Assembly (NCBI GenBank): GCA_910591455.2
Contig: OU342815.1
Coordinates: forward strand, 21,861,019 to 21,925,018
Direction of reading: 5' to 3'
Source: Pholis gunnellus
Taxonomy: Eukaryota > Chordata > Actinopteri > Perciformes > Pholidae
DNA: 64,000 nt
In this document: positions 10,403-23,066 of the stretch, piece by piece
Numbering within the stretch: position 1 is the first letter of the stretch
How the letters are laid out: the number at the start of each line of letters is the position of its first letter
Program-made: the position numbers and the translations under genes
Notes under the pieces: generated by a model
What the model saw: only the letters and a program-made list of their open reading frames with translations
Databases searched by the model: none
Told to the model about the DNA's origin: nothing

Positions 10403-12324
10403 GTCTCAGAGCACTTCTCAGGGCTTTTGAAGGAGCGGCGCGCCCGGGACGAGCGATGTTGTCATTCGTGACGTCAGTGCAGTGTAGTCAGTCCAGCTGG
10501 AGCCACAAAGAGTTCGGCGAAAGGTGACGAGTTAACGCACACAAAGCCGAAAGCGTGCTGTCTGCAGCTGGGACTATCTTTGCAGCTAAAACTGCCAAAT
10601 AAAACTACACACCTAATATGTTCTCTTTCAGCCTTTGCTTTCTGCATCTCGGCCTCTTCCTCTCTGGGGTCGCATTCATCCCGTAGCGTTACTTCTCTGG
10701 CTGGAATAGCCCTGTTTTCAGTGATTTATGGACTATTGGTATGAGCTTACTCCCTCACTCGCTCCTTGTCTCGCTCTCTGTGTGTGTCTCTCGCCCTCTC
10801 TCTCGGGTCTCATAGAAACTGACGCATGACGAGCGCAGTTGGCAAAGCTCTGTTTTCAATGAATTTATAACCCACTGATACAATCTCCATTTCCTCTTTG
10901 TCTTTCTACCTCCCTCACACACACTCTCTTGGGTCACATAGAAATGTTTGCATGGAGCCCAATGCTCGGCATCCATCTTTGTAGTCCTACTGATGGCCCG
11001 GTCCTCTCTCTCTCCCTAGAGCCATTCATTTATACATACGTGATGACTTCAGTCACAGTGGACCTGTGCTTAATCAATTCAATGTGCTCTTTGTTATTGC
11101 TCGTGTCTGTCTTCCTGACCTCCTAGTTACTGAAGAAGAATCATTCATTTATTCCATTGATTTAATGACCCTTGTTGACCGCAGGAACTTTCCCCAGAGG
11201 ACTAAAGGAACATTCTGAGGAACTCATTGCATTTCAACAGCAAGGACCGGGTCTGAATCAAGTTTAGGGGACAATATAGCCCCTAAAAAGGCCTTAGTGG
11301 AGGGGTAGTACCTTCTGAAAGTACAGGAACTTTCTGGGTTGGTTGCGTTGCTGATTGGTCAAACATACATTAAAACAAGGAAGAACTTTAGCATCAATTT
11401 AGGACTATTTTAAGACGAGAGGGGGGCATTTACCTCTGTTTTATAACATTAAAAGCAAAGTTAGGCTTCGCTCTCGGCTTCTCTTGAGGTGAGAAACAGC
11501 AAAGTATCAGAATCTTGATTCATATTTGATCAGCGTCGCCTAATTTGACAGTTTGATCTGAGTTTCGTGAGCTCGCCGCCTTGCGATGGATATATTACAT
11601 TTGCATAAAGTTGAAGTCCAGTCACGATTATGCAAATTCAGACACGGCGAATCCTCAGACGACTCGCCGAGCCGCATCCATAATGCAACGCGAAGACGGA
11701 TCTCCTGCTCTCCGTAGAAAATGAATAAGATCCACTTCACATACATCAACGGAGGCACATCGTTACGGAGACTCCAGAGGTTTCAGCGATGCCGGTGGTA
11801 TTTGGTTGTGCCTCATTCTGACTGCATTACTGTCAGACCCATGATCACATTAAAGAAAGTAATGCAACAAACAAATCCTCCTGCTCCCCCACTGATGACA
11901 TCCACTCTGCTGGTTCCAAAATATCCTTCATAAAACATAGTAACGTTTTATTTGAGCTCCCAAATATCTCTAAAACCGTTCCAGAACTACACAGTCTGCT
12001 AGTTTGTAAAATATGAGCGTTTTATCTCAGGAATTCTTTTCACATTACACACAATTTGGCTGAGACGAGAGCACAGCGGAGCTAAACGAACCAGTTGTGG
12101 TGAATCTCATCGGTTGTGCTAAGCAGAGTTCATCATCACATCGCTCACATGCTTACGTACAGGATGACATGCTCCACTGGTGGTGTGACATCATCCTCCA
12201 ACCTCGTGGGCGAGTGAAACTCTCACAAATCATAAAAAGGTCAGACTGTCGTTTTCCTCGACCCCTTAAAAGTGGTCGTTTCAGAGATCCCCACTTAGCT
12301 CTGGCTGACACACTTCCTTTTGTT

Positions 12325-12329
<5 letters not shown>

Positions 12330-12365
<36 letters not shown>
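12330..12365. repeat. (TG)n microsatellite at the exon 13 donor
   Basis: About 18 TG units on the plus strand; on the coding strand the intron reads gt followed at once by (AC)n. Confidence 0.97.
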
Positions 12366-12367
<2 letters not shown>

Positions 12368-12499
12368 CTGCTGGACGTCTTGCTGGAACACACACAGCTG
12401 CAGTCTCTGGTGCAGTCGGACCTTTCGATGCTGCCAAATATTCTCCAGACGCCGCTGATGGTGGAGAACCTCGTGAACCACGTCCAGGATGCAGTGAAC
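12368..12499 (-). CDS. kalrn: kalirin coding exon 13 (spectrin repeats 3/4)
   Basis: 132 bp, 44 codons, phase 0 both sides, residues 504-547. It encodes VHCILDVVHEVLHHQRRLEN, then IWQHRKVRLHQRLQLCVFQQ and DVQQ. LCVFQQDVQQ is the helix into repeat 4. VHCIL replaces mammalian VHQVL. Acceptor tttctcag/GTT. The donor is CAGCAG/gtacac, and a (CA)n run on the coding strand begins at about intron base +3. Confidence 0.97.
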
Positions 12500-12580
12500 C
12501 TGAGAAACAACACAAACTACACAGTGATGCTTTTGAATTCATTTGATTACATTTTGATTTAATATAAAATACTTAAACGG

Positions 12581-12736
12581 GTAACTTTTTTTCAACCTGG
12601 ACCCTGTTTGCCCATGTTTTTGTGTCTTAAGTGATTAATGGCGACGGTATTGAGGGAACTCCTCACGGTCACATGTACTAAAAGTGCTTGTTCTTGAGCT
12701 GACAGGCTCAGATTGTTATTAGAAGTGTCCGACAAG
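12581..12736 (+). mobile_element. interspersed repeat, family B (forward arm)
   Basis: Shares ttcaacctggaccc, tattgaggga, ctcctcac and ctcagattgttatt with the copy at 27858-28145. It forms an inverted pair with 12805-13052. Confidence 0.75.
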
Positions 12737-12804
12737 GATTTCGCTCCTCAAGGAGAAGTTTTGTTCTGAAATTGTTGGATTCTACAAACAAACAGTCTGG
12801 AACA

Positions 12805-13052
12805 GGAGAAAGGTTGTATTTCTCCGTAGGGTTCTTTCCATCATGTCGTCAGACACTTACAATAACATTCTGAGCCTCTCAGAGGCAGAAACAAACACTT
12901 TTAGCGGTCGTAACGCTACATTGACGAAGCACAATTGCCCCTCGCAGCACGCTTAGCATCTGCTGTCTGCAGTGTTCTCCCTCATTACTGGACCAATTTA
13001 AAAACGTGTCCCCATTAGTTACTTAGACACACAAACATAGGTTGAAATATAC
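12805..13052 (-). mobile_element. interspersed repeat, family B (reverse arm)
   Basis: In reverse orientation it carries agtgtctgacgacatgatgg, a stretch also present in the 27858-28145 copy with one change. It shares ttagttacttagacaca with the copy at 20990-21235. Confidence 0.75.
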
Positions 13053-13124
13053 CAAAGTTGCTTGTAAAGATGCATCTCTTTTTTTAATTAGAAGCCCAAA
13101 GCGACCCCCCAAAAAAGCACTCAC

Positions 13125-13223
13125 CGCTTTGGAGTAATTAGCGGTGGCCGTCAGCGACTCAGAGTTGCCGGGACCCAGAGGCCTCTGGAGGACGTCCAGT
13201 AGGGCTTTACCGTCCTGACTCAC
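13125..13223 (-). CDS. kalrn: kalirin coding exon 12 (spectrin repeat 3)
   Basis: 99 bp, 33 codons, phase 0 both sides, residues 471-503. It encodes VSQDGKALLDVLQRPLGPGN, then SESLTATANYSKA, matching kalirin VSQDGKALLDVLQRPLSPGN. It is the loop and helix between the B and C helices of repeat 3. Acceptor gtgtccag/GTG and donor AAAGCG/gtgagt. The next intron (625 bp) is mostly a foldback pair of repeats. Confidence 0.97.
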
Positions 13224-16008
13224 CTGGACACAGACAGAGATATTTATAAAGAAACTCTTCTTCTCAGTTTCCATCTGCTCTCTGATACAAACATACACTT
13301 TCAAAATCAGCATTCCTCTTCTAACTGTTAATTGCTAAATTATACACTGAAACCTCAGCGGCACAAACACAAGCAGTGACCCTGCAAGGAATGAGTCCTG
13401 TGTGTCTCTTCCATCCTGAATGCCTTCACGTCTCATGGAGAGCTCTTTGAACTGCCTCGCTGCTGAACGGTGCTCCTTGCTTTGCCTCAGATCAGTGAAG
13501 ATCATTAACAATAAAACACATTATGAACTTTTCAAGATACCGTCAGAGTTAAAGTTTATTTAAACATCCTCATGGTCCTTGTTTATGAGGAGACACGCCA
13601 GGCAGGAACATATTATTTCCTCGGTTTTGCTTCCATAACATCTTTCAGACTAGTGGAAAGAAAACACCCCAAAATACACATCCAGGTGTTTATGGGACTA
13701 CTTTTGTTTATTTGTGTCTGTAGATTTCTCCTAAATTCATCAACAGTTACCATTAGATAATGCCTCATTTGCATATTTAAACATTACATTTTAGAAAACT
13801 TGTCATACAATAGATAATTGTTGATAATCTTAGTGTCGGTTTTTAGAGTCTCTAAATGTCTGTAATGGAACTAAACGTCTCTTTAAAGGACGTTTTCTCT
13901 GAATGAGTTTGTTCTCAGACTCTGATGATAAATCTCCACTTCAGCAGCTCTTACATACACCAAACTTTACACGTTCATTCCTCTCTATGTGCTGAAGGTT
14001 CACACAGAGGGGTTGGTTCATATATCATTCATAGACTCATTTATTAACATGTTATTACTAACAACATGGAGGAAATGGTTTGTTTGATGGCTCTTCACAG
14101 TATTCTCTGATTTATGGAGTGATCCTGTAAACACCTTTGACTCTAATACGCCAACAAAATGAACACGTCTTCATCCAATGTTCTGTTGTGGAAATGCGGC
14201 AAAAAAAGCAAATATTAAATAAGATAATGAATTATTTGCATATTTAAACATGACTTTTCAGAAAACTTGTGATACAAACAATGATTGTCTTTAATATCAG
14301 TAAGAAACTTCAGACGTTTCGTGGTGAAATCAGTTTTTACCTGATCACCTGTAGTGTCTCCCCTTATGTGTATTTAATGAAACATATGTCTGACGTCTCA
14401 TCCTCTCATTGTTCTCTTTTATTTGAGACCTTCCTACAGACGTTACGGGCTCCTGAGCTGGTAAACTGCAGGACATGAAGAGGATTCATATTATGGGATG
14501 CCCTAAAGGGAAAACAATCTTTTAAGTTCCCCTGCATGCTGTGGCCTCGCTCAGGAGGAACAACGCCATGAGGGAGTTTGTTCTTTTGAACCAGTGATGA
14601 AACAAAACGCTCTACAGACACACACACACACACACACACACCTGGCAGAGACACCTGCATCTTCATCTTCTCTCACAGAACAGAGAACACCATGTTGTAA
14701 CTCATCAAACAAGAAGAGCTTCTGCTTACAGTGTTATTTTGTGTCACAGAGTTTCCGTTATCCTAATAAGGAACGCTGTCAACACTACAACACCTCGTTA
14801 AATAAAACGCATCGAGTCCAGAGGACAAGATAAAAACCCACTCTCCAGTCTTAGAGCGTGTCACTTTTTGCAGCGCTCTCACTGTCATAGCTTGCCAAAC
14901 CTGTATAAATATAAACACAGACTTATCTTTTCACAGATAAGCATAAATTGGGCTAATGCTGCAAAAGCCCGGCTAAAGATAAAAAACGCCCGTCCGGACT
15001 GCAGCAAAGGGCAGAGAGGAGCGGGAGAGTTCCCAGAATACATCTGGTGGAACGCGGACTAGTCTGGACGGCGGTGGTGAGACGAAGCGTTACACTTTTC
15101 ATCATTTCATCATTTCATTTTTAGAATGATTTCAGGATATTTCTAATGTCCTGCCGTCTAAAATGTCATATTTTGCCGTTCGGGGGCCATTAACATTGTT
15201 CCAAGTGTTCCAGGGCACGCACAGCGTTATAAACAGAAATGCTGTTACGGTTAATAGAACCGTCTCTCTTATAGTCGTCACTGACACAATAACAAGCGAC
15301 ACAAGCCAGAAAGTGACGTAATCACAGCCGGTGTATATCGTGCGTCCAGTGGTCGGGGTGCTTGTTCCTGCACCTCTGAAATTTTGGAACTTGGCGCGTG
15401 CGATCACGTGACTGTCACAAACAGTTCACTGATAAAAGATCTATTTAGTCTCGGGATTATACAAAGAAGGCCAACTCATTTTAGATGCTTTAGAAACAGG
15501 AAGTCTTAAAGATCTTCATTTGAGTAAAGAGTTTGCAGCCAAATCAAATAGTTTAAAGGATATTCAACCTTTAAATGATATACGAGATACGAGTTTACAG
15601 ATAATTACAATGCCTCCTTGTTACGCTGTCAGTCTACGGACAGATCAATGGGTTACACTCCTTGTCTTTTTGATTCTTCACAGTTCATTTTGTTTGTTCC
15701 CGTGTGCTGTGAGCTCGGACACCATCTGCGGAGGCTCACGCTACGAGTGCAAAACGACGCTTAAGGGGCGAAATACACATTAATAATGGAGCAAAGACAG
15801 AAGATGACCTCTCAGAACATTAACAGAGAGAGGCGGCTGTGAGCGGTAAACTGAAAGTCCAGGCGTCATAACTTCCGTTTAGAAACCAACAAGGTGATAA
15901 CGGAGATAAGTGTCAAATTAAATTCAGCCTTTGTGGCCTCGTCATAAAGGCTCTGGCGCCATCAGATAATCAGTGGATCTCAGCCGGTGAGCCGTGCTGT
16001 CGGTTTAC
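13224..16008 (-). other. kalrn intron 11
   Basis: 2.8 kb of AT-rich sequence with one short (CA)n at 14618-14641. gcatatttaaacat and acaaacaatgattgt-type words recur at ~13768 and ~14233, suggesting a local duplicated segment. No coding exon was seen. Confidence 0.75.
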
Positions 16009-16140
16009 CTCGGTGTAAGCCTGTGTGACCTGCTCGTACAGGCTCTGGTGGCGGTGGATGGCGATCTCCAGCTCCTGCATCTCGGACGGTAACCCTCCCT
16101 CATTGCACACTTTACACCAGGCCTCCACCTCCGACAGGAA
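16009..16140 (-). CDS. kalrn: kalirin coding exon 11 (spectrin repeat 3)
   Basis: 132 bp, 44 codons, phase 0 both sides, residues 427-470. It encodes FLSEVEAWCKVCNEGGLPSE, then MQELEIAIHRHQSLYEQVTQ and AYTE. AWCK supplies the helix-A tryptophan of repeat 3, and CNEGGLPSEMQ is close to kalirin CSEGGLPSEMQ. Acceptor is a normal pyrimidine-rich ctccctcag/TTC; donor ACCGAG/gtaaac. Confidence 0.97.
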
Positions 16141-17663
<1,523 letters not shown>

Positions 17664-17855
17664 CTGCTCGGCCTTCTGGTGAAAGACGGACGACATGGCG
17701 AGGATGGTGGAGCGCTCGTCGAGCGCGGCGGCGAAACTCTTCCAGTCCAGGTCCAGCTGACTCGAGATCTGTTTTATCTGCGTGGAGGCGTAGTGGCCGG
17801 CCTCCGCCAGGCGGCTCGCCACCGACATGATTCTGTTGATATTCACGTACGCGTT
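17664..17855 (-). CDS. kalrn: kalirin coding exon 10 (spectrin repeat 2)
   Basis: 192 bp, 64 codons, phase 0 both sides, residues 363-426. It encodes NAYVNINRIMSVASRLAEAG, then HYASTQIKQISSQLDLDWKS, FAAALDERSTILAMSSVFHQ and KAEQ. It finishes spectrin repeat 2 and its C-terminal helix leads into repeat 3. Acceptor cttcccag/AAC and donor GAGCAG/gtgagg. Confidence 0.97.
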
Positions 17856-18563
17856 CTGGGAAGAAGAAACAAACATGAACAAAACCGTCTGATGCCGTTA
17901 CTGTCGTTAGCACGACTGGGTTTAATGATTGTTAACGTTACTGCATCAAGACACTCATATCTGTACTAAACTAAGAGTAAACATTGACATTGCTGGTGTG
18001 TCTTCTCTGTTATGATATAACAACAATAATAATAATGTATATTAGTAGTATTATAATAGCATCTTTCAAACATGAACTGCAGCACAAAGTGCTTACCAAT
18101 AAGAACATAGAAAACAGGATAAAATAAGGTAAAATAATATAAAAGAATACATAGAATACATGACATAAAATGGAAAATAAAACCCACTGAATATTAATAA
18201 TATGAAGTAAAATTAGTACTTATATTTGCAGCATTTTCATCAATAAACATTGCAGCTGTTCATTTATGTTTCTACATCAGAGGTGGAGATCTGTATTTTC
18301 AAAGCTTTGAGTGCACTCTCCACCTGTGGTGTAGTTTTCACTAAAAGTCAATGATTTCTTCTCATTGACTTTTGCAGCAGCTGTACTAAGCCGAGGCCGT
18401 AACTACATTATGATATTCCGTGACACTTTGTGAACAGGTTAGCTGGCCCAGAGCCTGGCCGTGTGTCCATCATTGCTGCTAACCGCTCCTCACGTCTGCT
18501 CTTAGTGATCTAACAGTGATGTAATGTGAGAATTACGGTTTCTGATGACATTACAGTAGCTAC
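17856..18563 (-). other. kalrn intron 9
   Basis: 708 bp, AT-rich, with an interspersed repeat fragment at about 18050-18190 and nothing coding. Confidence 0.8.
18050..18190 (+). repeat. interspersed repeat fragment (family G)
   Basis: Contains atagcatctttcaaacatga followed by gcacaaagtgcttac and an A-rich tail. This resembles the family at 63768-64000 (cccatttcag ... gcgctttacataaaaacatc), a very common teleost repeat type. Confidence 0.5.
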
Positions 18564-18686
18564 CATGGAGTTCATGGCAAAGTGGTTGTGCTGAGTCTGC
18601 AGCTCCACGGCGTGCTGGTATCCTCGGCCGATCTCCGTGTGACTCTGCAGGAACACTTCCTTGTTGTGGCTGATCCAGTCGAACAT
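18564..18686 (-). CDS. kalrn: kalirin coding exon 9 (spectrin repeat 2)
   Basis: 123 bp, 41 codons, phase 0 both sides, residues 322-362. It encodes MFDWISHNKEVFLQSHTEIG, then RGYQHAVELQTQHNHFAMNS and M. The W at residue 325 is the conserved helix-A tryptophan of spectrin repeat 2. LELQTQHNHFAMNSM corresponds to kalirin LDLQTQHNHFAMNSM (TRIO has AMNCM). The acceptor is unusual: a (TG)n run continues almost up to gcag/ATG. Donor is TCCATG/gtagct. Confidence 0.97.

Positions 18687-18687
<1 letters not shown>

Positions 18688-18721
<34 letters not shown>
18688..18721. repeat. (CA)n microsatellite forming the exon 9 acceptor tract
   Basis: On the coding strand a (TG)n run of about 16 units ends in tgcag/ATG, replacing a normal pyrimidine tract. 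Confidence 0.97.
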
Positions 18722-18723
<2 letters not shown>

Positions 18724-19977
18724 GTTACACACACAATAACATTGCAAACTATGAAGCACATTCATTTCTTGTATTGCATCGGAGCAGAAAGTTGCATCAG
18801 GAACAAATATGATGTGCACGTGTGAGGGACCATTTCATCAACGTTTCTTCAACTTAAACTCATACACTTGTGTTTTTGAAGCTTTCTGTGGATGAAAGCT
18901 CTGGAAAAGCTAGTAAGAGGACCTTGAGTTGTGATTTCTTTGTCAAACTTTAATAATAAAGTAAAACACTGAGGAGTTCTCTTTAATTGTTCTGAATGAC
19001 ATCATCACCGGACACCGTTATAGGCGGCTCCTAAAACTGCACATCGTCTTTTGTTGTTCTCCTTTGCGTGATGTGTTTGAAGTTGATACTGAAGCTCATA
19101 ACATTATGTCTAGCACCATTCAAGCAGCCGCCCTGACTGACTGTGTGTCTACAGTACAGTCGGTGAGTAAAACTGTGACATAAACATGACCCAGCCTGGA
19201 AACAAACAAAGGAATATTCCTTTAAAAGAGGCGATGAACTTTTGTTTTTGCTCTAGCTTATCATTATGAAGTAAATGTTGATTGCACAATGTAACGGCTA
19301 TAAAACAAGCATTTAGATTGGCTCCCTATGAGCCTTGTTTCCACTCTGCAGTTGTGTCTGTCTCCGGGAACGTCCCACTTTACGGCACAAAGGAAGCAAC
19401 TACCAAAACAGGAAGAGGATCGCACTTTTGGTTTTTCCCCGGTAGCAAACGTTATAGCTATCCCTAGTTACCAATAACCCCTGAACGGAACTTCTTTGAA
19501 GGAGCTGGAAAGTTGCCTGTTGCCACTTCGAAAAAAAATGTCATTTTCTCTCGCTGCCTTCATCTTTAACCAGCTGATCCCGCGCAACAGCCGGAGAGGC
19601 CAGGACACAACCTTCACGCGCGCTCCTCCCGTCGCAAATCAATCTTCGCAGACAGATGGAGGCCGGTCGTGTGGTTACCATGGCTACCACATCGTCTCCC
19701 CCCCCCACACACAGTCACTCCTCCTCCGGGGCGGTGATCCCCCGCAGAACGAGACAACCTCGTCAGGTCTTGACCATTTTCTCTGGCTCCTCTGCGAGCG
19801 TCCTGAGTGTTTTCCCCACAGTGTAAACCCGTCCACACACCCCCGCAGCTCCTCCGCATGACACCACCGACAAAAACTGTTTCTTTTTCCCTCTCTGTTT
19901 GCTTTAACAGTAAATATTTACTGCTCCTGCATGCGGATTTTTCTGAGTGGAAAGACACACCGAGTCAGCTGACGCCC

Positions 19978-19979
<2 letters not shown>

Positions 19980-20051
<72 letters not shown>
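19980..20051. repeat. (TG)n microsatellite
   Basis: About 36 TG units in intron 8. Confidence 0.97.
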
Positions 20052-20054
<3 letters not shown>

Positions 20055-20648
20055 GTTGCACAAGCTGCAATCTCCTCCACGACACTTTGGGTTCTACGAA
20101 ACACATGCAGCTCTGTACAGAGGCAGGGCTACAGGTTGACATCATACTGGTGATATATAGGTATTTATTGGGTGTGCAGATGTCGGTCATCACTCTGCAG
20201 TATTTCTATAGCTGTGGAGCGGCGTTTTACAAAATAACAGCAATTTCAGAGGTTGCAAATTACCTGTAATGTCTTAAATACCGACCTCTGCCCATCACGG
20301 GGTGTGATCTTTCTATATATAGAGTTTTGGAGTGAGTGTAAACAGGCTGGGATGACAAAGATGAATGGAATCCCAGCATTAAGTCACAACCGCAGCTAAT
20401 CGCTTTACTGGTGTTGTAAAAGTGAAGCAGAACTGGCTGGTTTTTCCGCTGGATTAACGGCCGACTGTGTTGCTCTGTTTAGATAAACAGGCTAATTCAT
20501 TCAGTTCACTAATACATTTACGGTAACACAGATGTGAAAAACACTGTATGAGGCTTTCGAGCTGATGCCTTTTCTCCGTTTGAAGCGCCCCCCCCGGTGA
20601 TGTTTTCCCGCTCTGCCTCGGCGACATCACACTCGGGGCGTGACTCAC

Positions 20649-20771
20649 CTTCTCGGCGTCCTGTTCGAACAGACGGAGCTGGAAGCACTGGTCCAGCTTC
20701 AGCTTCCTGACGTGCCACATCTGATGGAGATGCTGCCTCGTGGAGTGAAGCTTATCCAGCAGACTGGCCAC
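20649..20771 (-). CDS. kalrn: kalirin coding exon 8 (spectrin repeats 1/2 boundary)
   Basis: 123 bp, 41 codons, phase 0 both sides, residues 281-321. It encodes VASLLDKLHSTRQHLHQMWH, then VRKLKLDQCFQLRLFEQDAE and K, nearly identical to the mammalian protein. LRLFEQDAEK is the typical helix linking one spectrin repeat into the next. Acceptor ttcgccag/GTG and donor GAGAAG/gtgagt. Confidence 0.97.
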
Positions 20772-21904
20772 CTGGCGAAAAAAGCGAGAATCAAGAACTG
20801 TTAGATGGTGTTTCTTACGATGTCTTCCATCCATTTGGGGCGGAGTGCAAGTGGTTTAATTGGGATAAAAATGCCGCAGCTCATGGTTGGACAGTTAGTC
20901 TAAAGGTACAGAGACAAAACATCTTCCGTACATTTTATCCTCCAGTTTTGACTTGACGAGACACACAATAACACAGACAGGATCAAGAGAAAGGAAAAGA
21001 AAAAAGTTGTATTTCTCTTTCTATAATGTTGTCAGACGCTTAAAACAACAATCTGAGCCTGTCAGTGGTAAATACAATCACTTTCAGTGGACGTACATTG
21101 ACGATGAGGATATTACATAGCAGCCCGTTTAGTGGCTTCAACGTTCTTCCTCAATGCTGGAACAATTTCAACTCTTGATGTCCTGATTAGTTACTTAGAC
21201 ACAAAAACATAGAAATATAGGGTCCAGGTTCAGGTCCTCATATCGTCTGATATCCCAGACACTGCTGCAGATCTTTGAACCACCGGGTCGCTTGAGAACA
21301 TGCATTGTCATTGTTTTCCCGAGGTATACCTCTAAATTGTCGATCCTTTACCTGAAGATGTTTTTCTCTGGTAGACATTCATATAAAATATTCATATATT
21401 AACAGCATTTTTCTGTGTACGGTGTGTGCTTCATGCAAACATCCTGTGCAATGAAACTCGCTGTGTTCCTTCACAACTTCGGCTAACGAGCTGCCACGCA
21501 GCGAGTACCTCTCATTAGCCCTAATGAGGAACGGTAGCAAGCTGTGGGCCCTGACCAGGTGAGCAAAGAATGAGACTGTGCATTGAATTGTGCATTATGT
21601 TATATTGAGCTTTTAGTGTAATGATGGATGTGCACCATTTTGGTAGGAAGATCACTTAAGATGAGTCATGTTTTAAAAGTGACTGTATCCTGTTGGCTCT
21701 GTTTATATTGTGTTTAGTATTTACTGCTATACTTCCTAGTGAGAGTCAATTTTGTTCCTAACATTCCAACAGTGCAGATAATAAAATCTTTTTACTCTTT
21801 ACAATTGGAGGAGTTCAATCATGTTTTGGTTGTTTCACCATGGAGGCCATTTCCCCCCCAAACTGTAACATGTTTATTATATTGATCAGCTGGAGTGACT
21901 TTAC
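20772..21904 (-). other. kalrn intron 7
   Basis: 1.1 kb holding a family B repeat (20990-21235, minus) and otherwise unremarkable sequence. Confidence 0.8.
20990..21235 (-). mobile_element. interspersed repeat, family B copy
   Basis: Shares ttgtatttctc, ttgtcagacgctta, ctgagcctgtcag and ttagttacttagacac with the reverse arm in intron 12, and is opposite in orientation to the copy in intron 1-proximal sequence at 27858-28145. Confidence 0.75.
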
Positions 21905-22036
21905 CTTGGGCACCAAGCTCTGGAAGTCAGCAGAGCCTGAGATGCAGTTCCTCCCTGAAAAACCATCACTAGATCGGATACACTGCAGCAACCTCTGGCC
22001 CTCCCGGTCCAACTCCTCCACTGGAGCCTTCAACAC
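21905..22036 (-). CDS. kalrn: kalirin coding exon 7 (spectrin repeat 1)
   Basis: 132 bp, 44 codons, phase 0 both sides, residues 237-280. It encodes VLKAPVEELDREGQRLLQCI, then RSSDGFSGRNCISGSADFQS and LVPK. VEELDREGQRLLQCIR is the kalirin form (TRIO has IEDLDLEGQKLLQRI), which is one of the main reasons for naming this kalrn. Acceptor cctgtag/GTG and donor CCCAAG/gtaaag. Confidence 0.97.
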
Positions 22037-22190
22037 CTACAGGAGAGTATCGAAAAGGACTCGCGTGATGACACGACTATAATGTTTCACACAGAGCTCC
22101 GCTAGCTCTAGCCCAGGGAATGCTAAATGCAACGAATCTATTAAGATGTCTACAGTTTGTATCGGACTGTCCTGACAGTAGCTCGCTGAC
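22037..22190 (-). other. kalrn introns 6 and 5 (short)
   Basis: Intron 6 is 154 bp here; intron 5 (22275-22382) is 108 bp. Both are typical small teleost introns with normal GT-AG ends. Confidence 0.85.
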
Positions 22191-22274
22191 CTTTTTCTTC
22201 AGCAGTGTGTGCTCATCTATCAACCGACGAGATCCCTCCACATCGGCCGGAAACTCCTTCTTGGACTGAAGCTC
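22191..22274 (-). CDS. kalrn: kalirin coding exon 6
   Basis: 84 bp, 28 codons, phase 0 both sides, residues 209-236. It encodes ELQSKKEFPADVEGSRRLID followed by EHTLLKKK, matching the kalirin VEGSRRLIDEHTQLKKK segment at the start of spectrin repeat 1. Acceptor gttcgcag/GAG and donor AAAAAG/gtcagc. It is short and symmetric, so skipping would keep frame, though nothing shows that it is skipped. Confidence 0.97.
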
Positions 22275-22382
22275 CTGCGAACACACAGTACAATGTTTTC
22301 ATGTTGGCATGAACTGTTCCTTTAATCCTTCCCTCGATTTAACTATTCATTCATCTGCCCATATATCTGTCCACCCCCCCAC

Positions 22383-22556
22383 CTGCAGGTCTTCCAGTCT
22401 GGACAGCAGGTGAACAGCATTGGATATGAACTCCTCCAGAGAGACTCTCAGCTCCATCCACTCCTCGTGGTTGTAGTCCAGAGAGCCTTCAAAGTCGTCC
22501 GTCAGCTGGGAGGGGTCCACCAGTTTGGACAGACCTTCAACTGACACCATGCTGGT
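22383..22556 (-). CDS. kalrn: kalirin coding exon 5 (end of Sec14, linker to spectrin repeat 1)
   Basis: 174 bp, 58 codons, phase 0 both sides, residues 151-208. It encodes TSMVSVEGLSKLVDPSQLTD, then FEGSLDYNHEEWMELRVSLE and HLLSRLEDLQ. It closes the Sec14 domain and enters the helical region before spectrin repeat 1. VSVEGL and LDYNHEEW agree with kalirin. Acceptor ttcaccag/ACC and donor CTGCAG/gtgggg. It is followed by the shortest intron seen here (108 bp). Confidence 0.97.
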
Positions 22557-23066
22557 CTGGTGAACAGAAATTTAAAGGAAATTGTCAAAATGAATGTTTT
22601 ATTTTTAGCAGTGACGGATCATACAGGTTTGAGCCGTGTGTTCCATGACACCATGTAATTAAACATTTACAAAAAAAAGACAATGGCATGGGAAGAAAGC
22701 AGCGAACTACTGGCATTCTACATTAAGATTAGAGAAAACAGAGTGTGAGAAATATTATTTAAAAGAAAGTATTTCCCTTCTGTTTAGCAGCATGACACTT
22801 CAGCAAATGAGCAAAGGGAAAGTGAACTATTGAGTCCAACATTGGTAACACTTAAATTTGGCCTAAAGATGTGTTTGTTTGTTTTTAAATGGAGAGCATA
22901 GATACTGCTACTGTCGACAACAGTCTTCAATCATTAAAAAAACTTCTTAAACAAATTGTTTCAGCCTCTAAACTGTTGGCTAATCCAAACCAGACAGTTA
23001 TTGCTGTCTGAAGTGAGACTATGTGTTGGATGAAACACTCAAAAGAAATCAAAGAAGCCCGTTGAC
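22557..23066 (-). other. kalrn intron 4
   Basis: 510 bp, AT-rich, nothing else recognised. Confidence 0.8.

Larger units (their letters stand above)
9423..12367 (-). other. kalrn intron 13
   Basis: 2.9 kb with two repeat segments listed separately and a (TG)n tract at 12330-12365 at the exon 13 donor. The remainder shows no recognisable coding or RNA gene. Confidence 0.8.
12500..13124 (-). other. kalrn intron 12, largely a foldback repeat
   Basis: 625 bp. Roughly 400 bp is two oppositely oriented copies of family B (12581-12736 and 12805-13052), leaving only ~80 bp at either end. Confidence 0.8.
18687..20648 (-). other. kalrn intron 8
   Basis: 2.0 kb with (CA)n at 18688-18721 touching the exon 9 acceptor and (TG)n at 19980-20051. 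The GC-rich stretch 19550-19860 was examined for an exon; none fits kalirin. Confidence 0.8.

Noticed and set aside
19496..19958. Possible coding exon in the GC-rich part of intron 8
   Set aside because: Open frames on both strands lack kalirin similarity, and exons 8 and 9 join perfectly without it.
21905..22036. TRIO rather than kalirin
   Set aside because: Paralog-diagnostic words in exons 4, 7, 9, 14, 15 and 17 agree with kalirin and disagree with TRIO.
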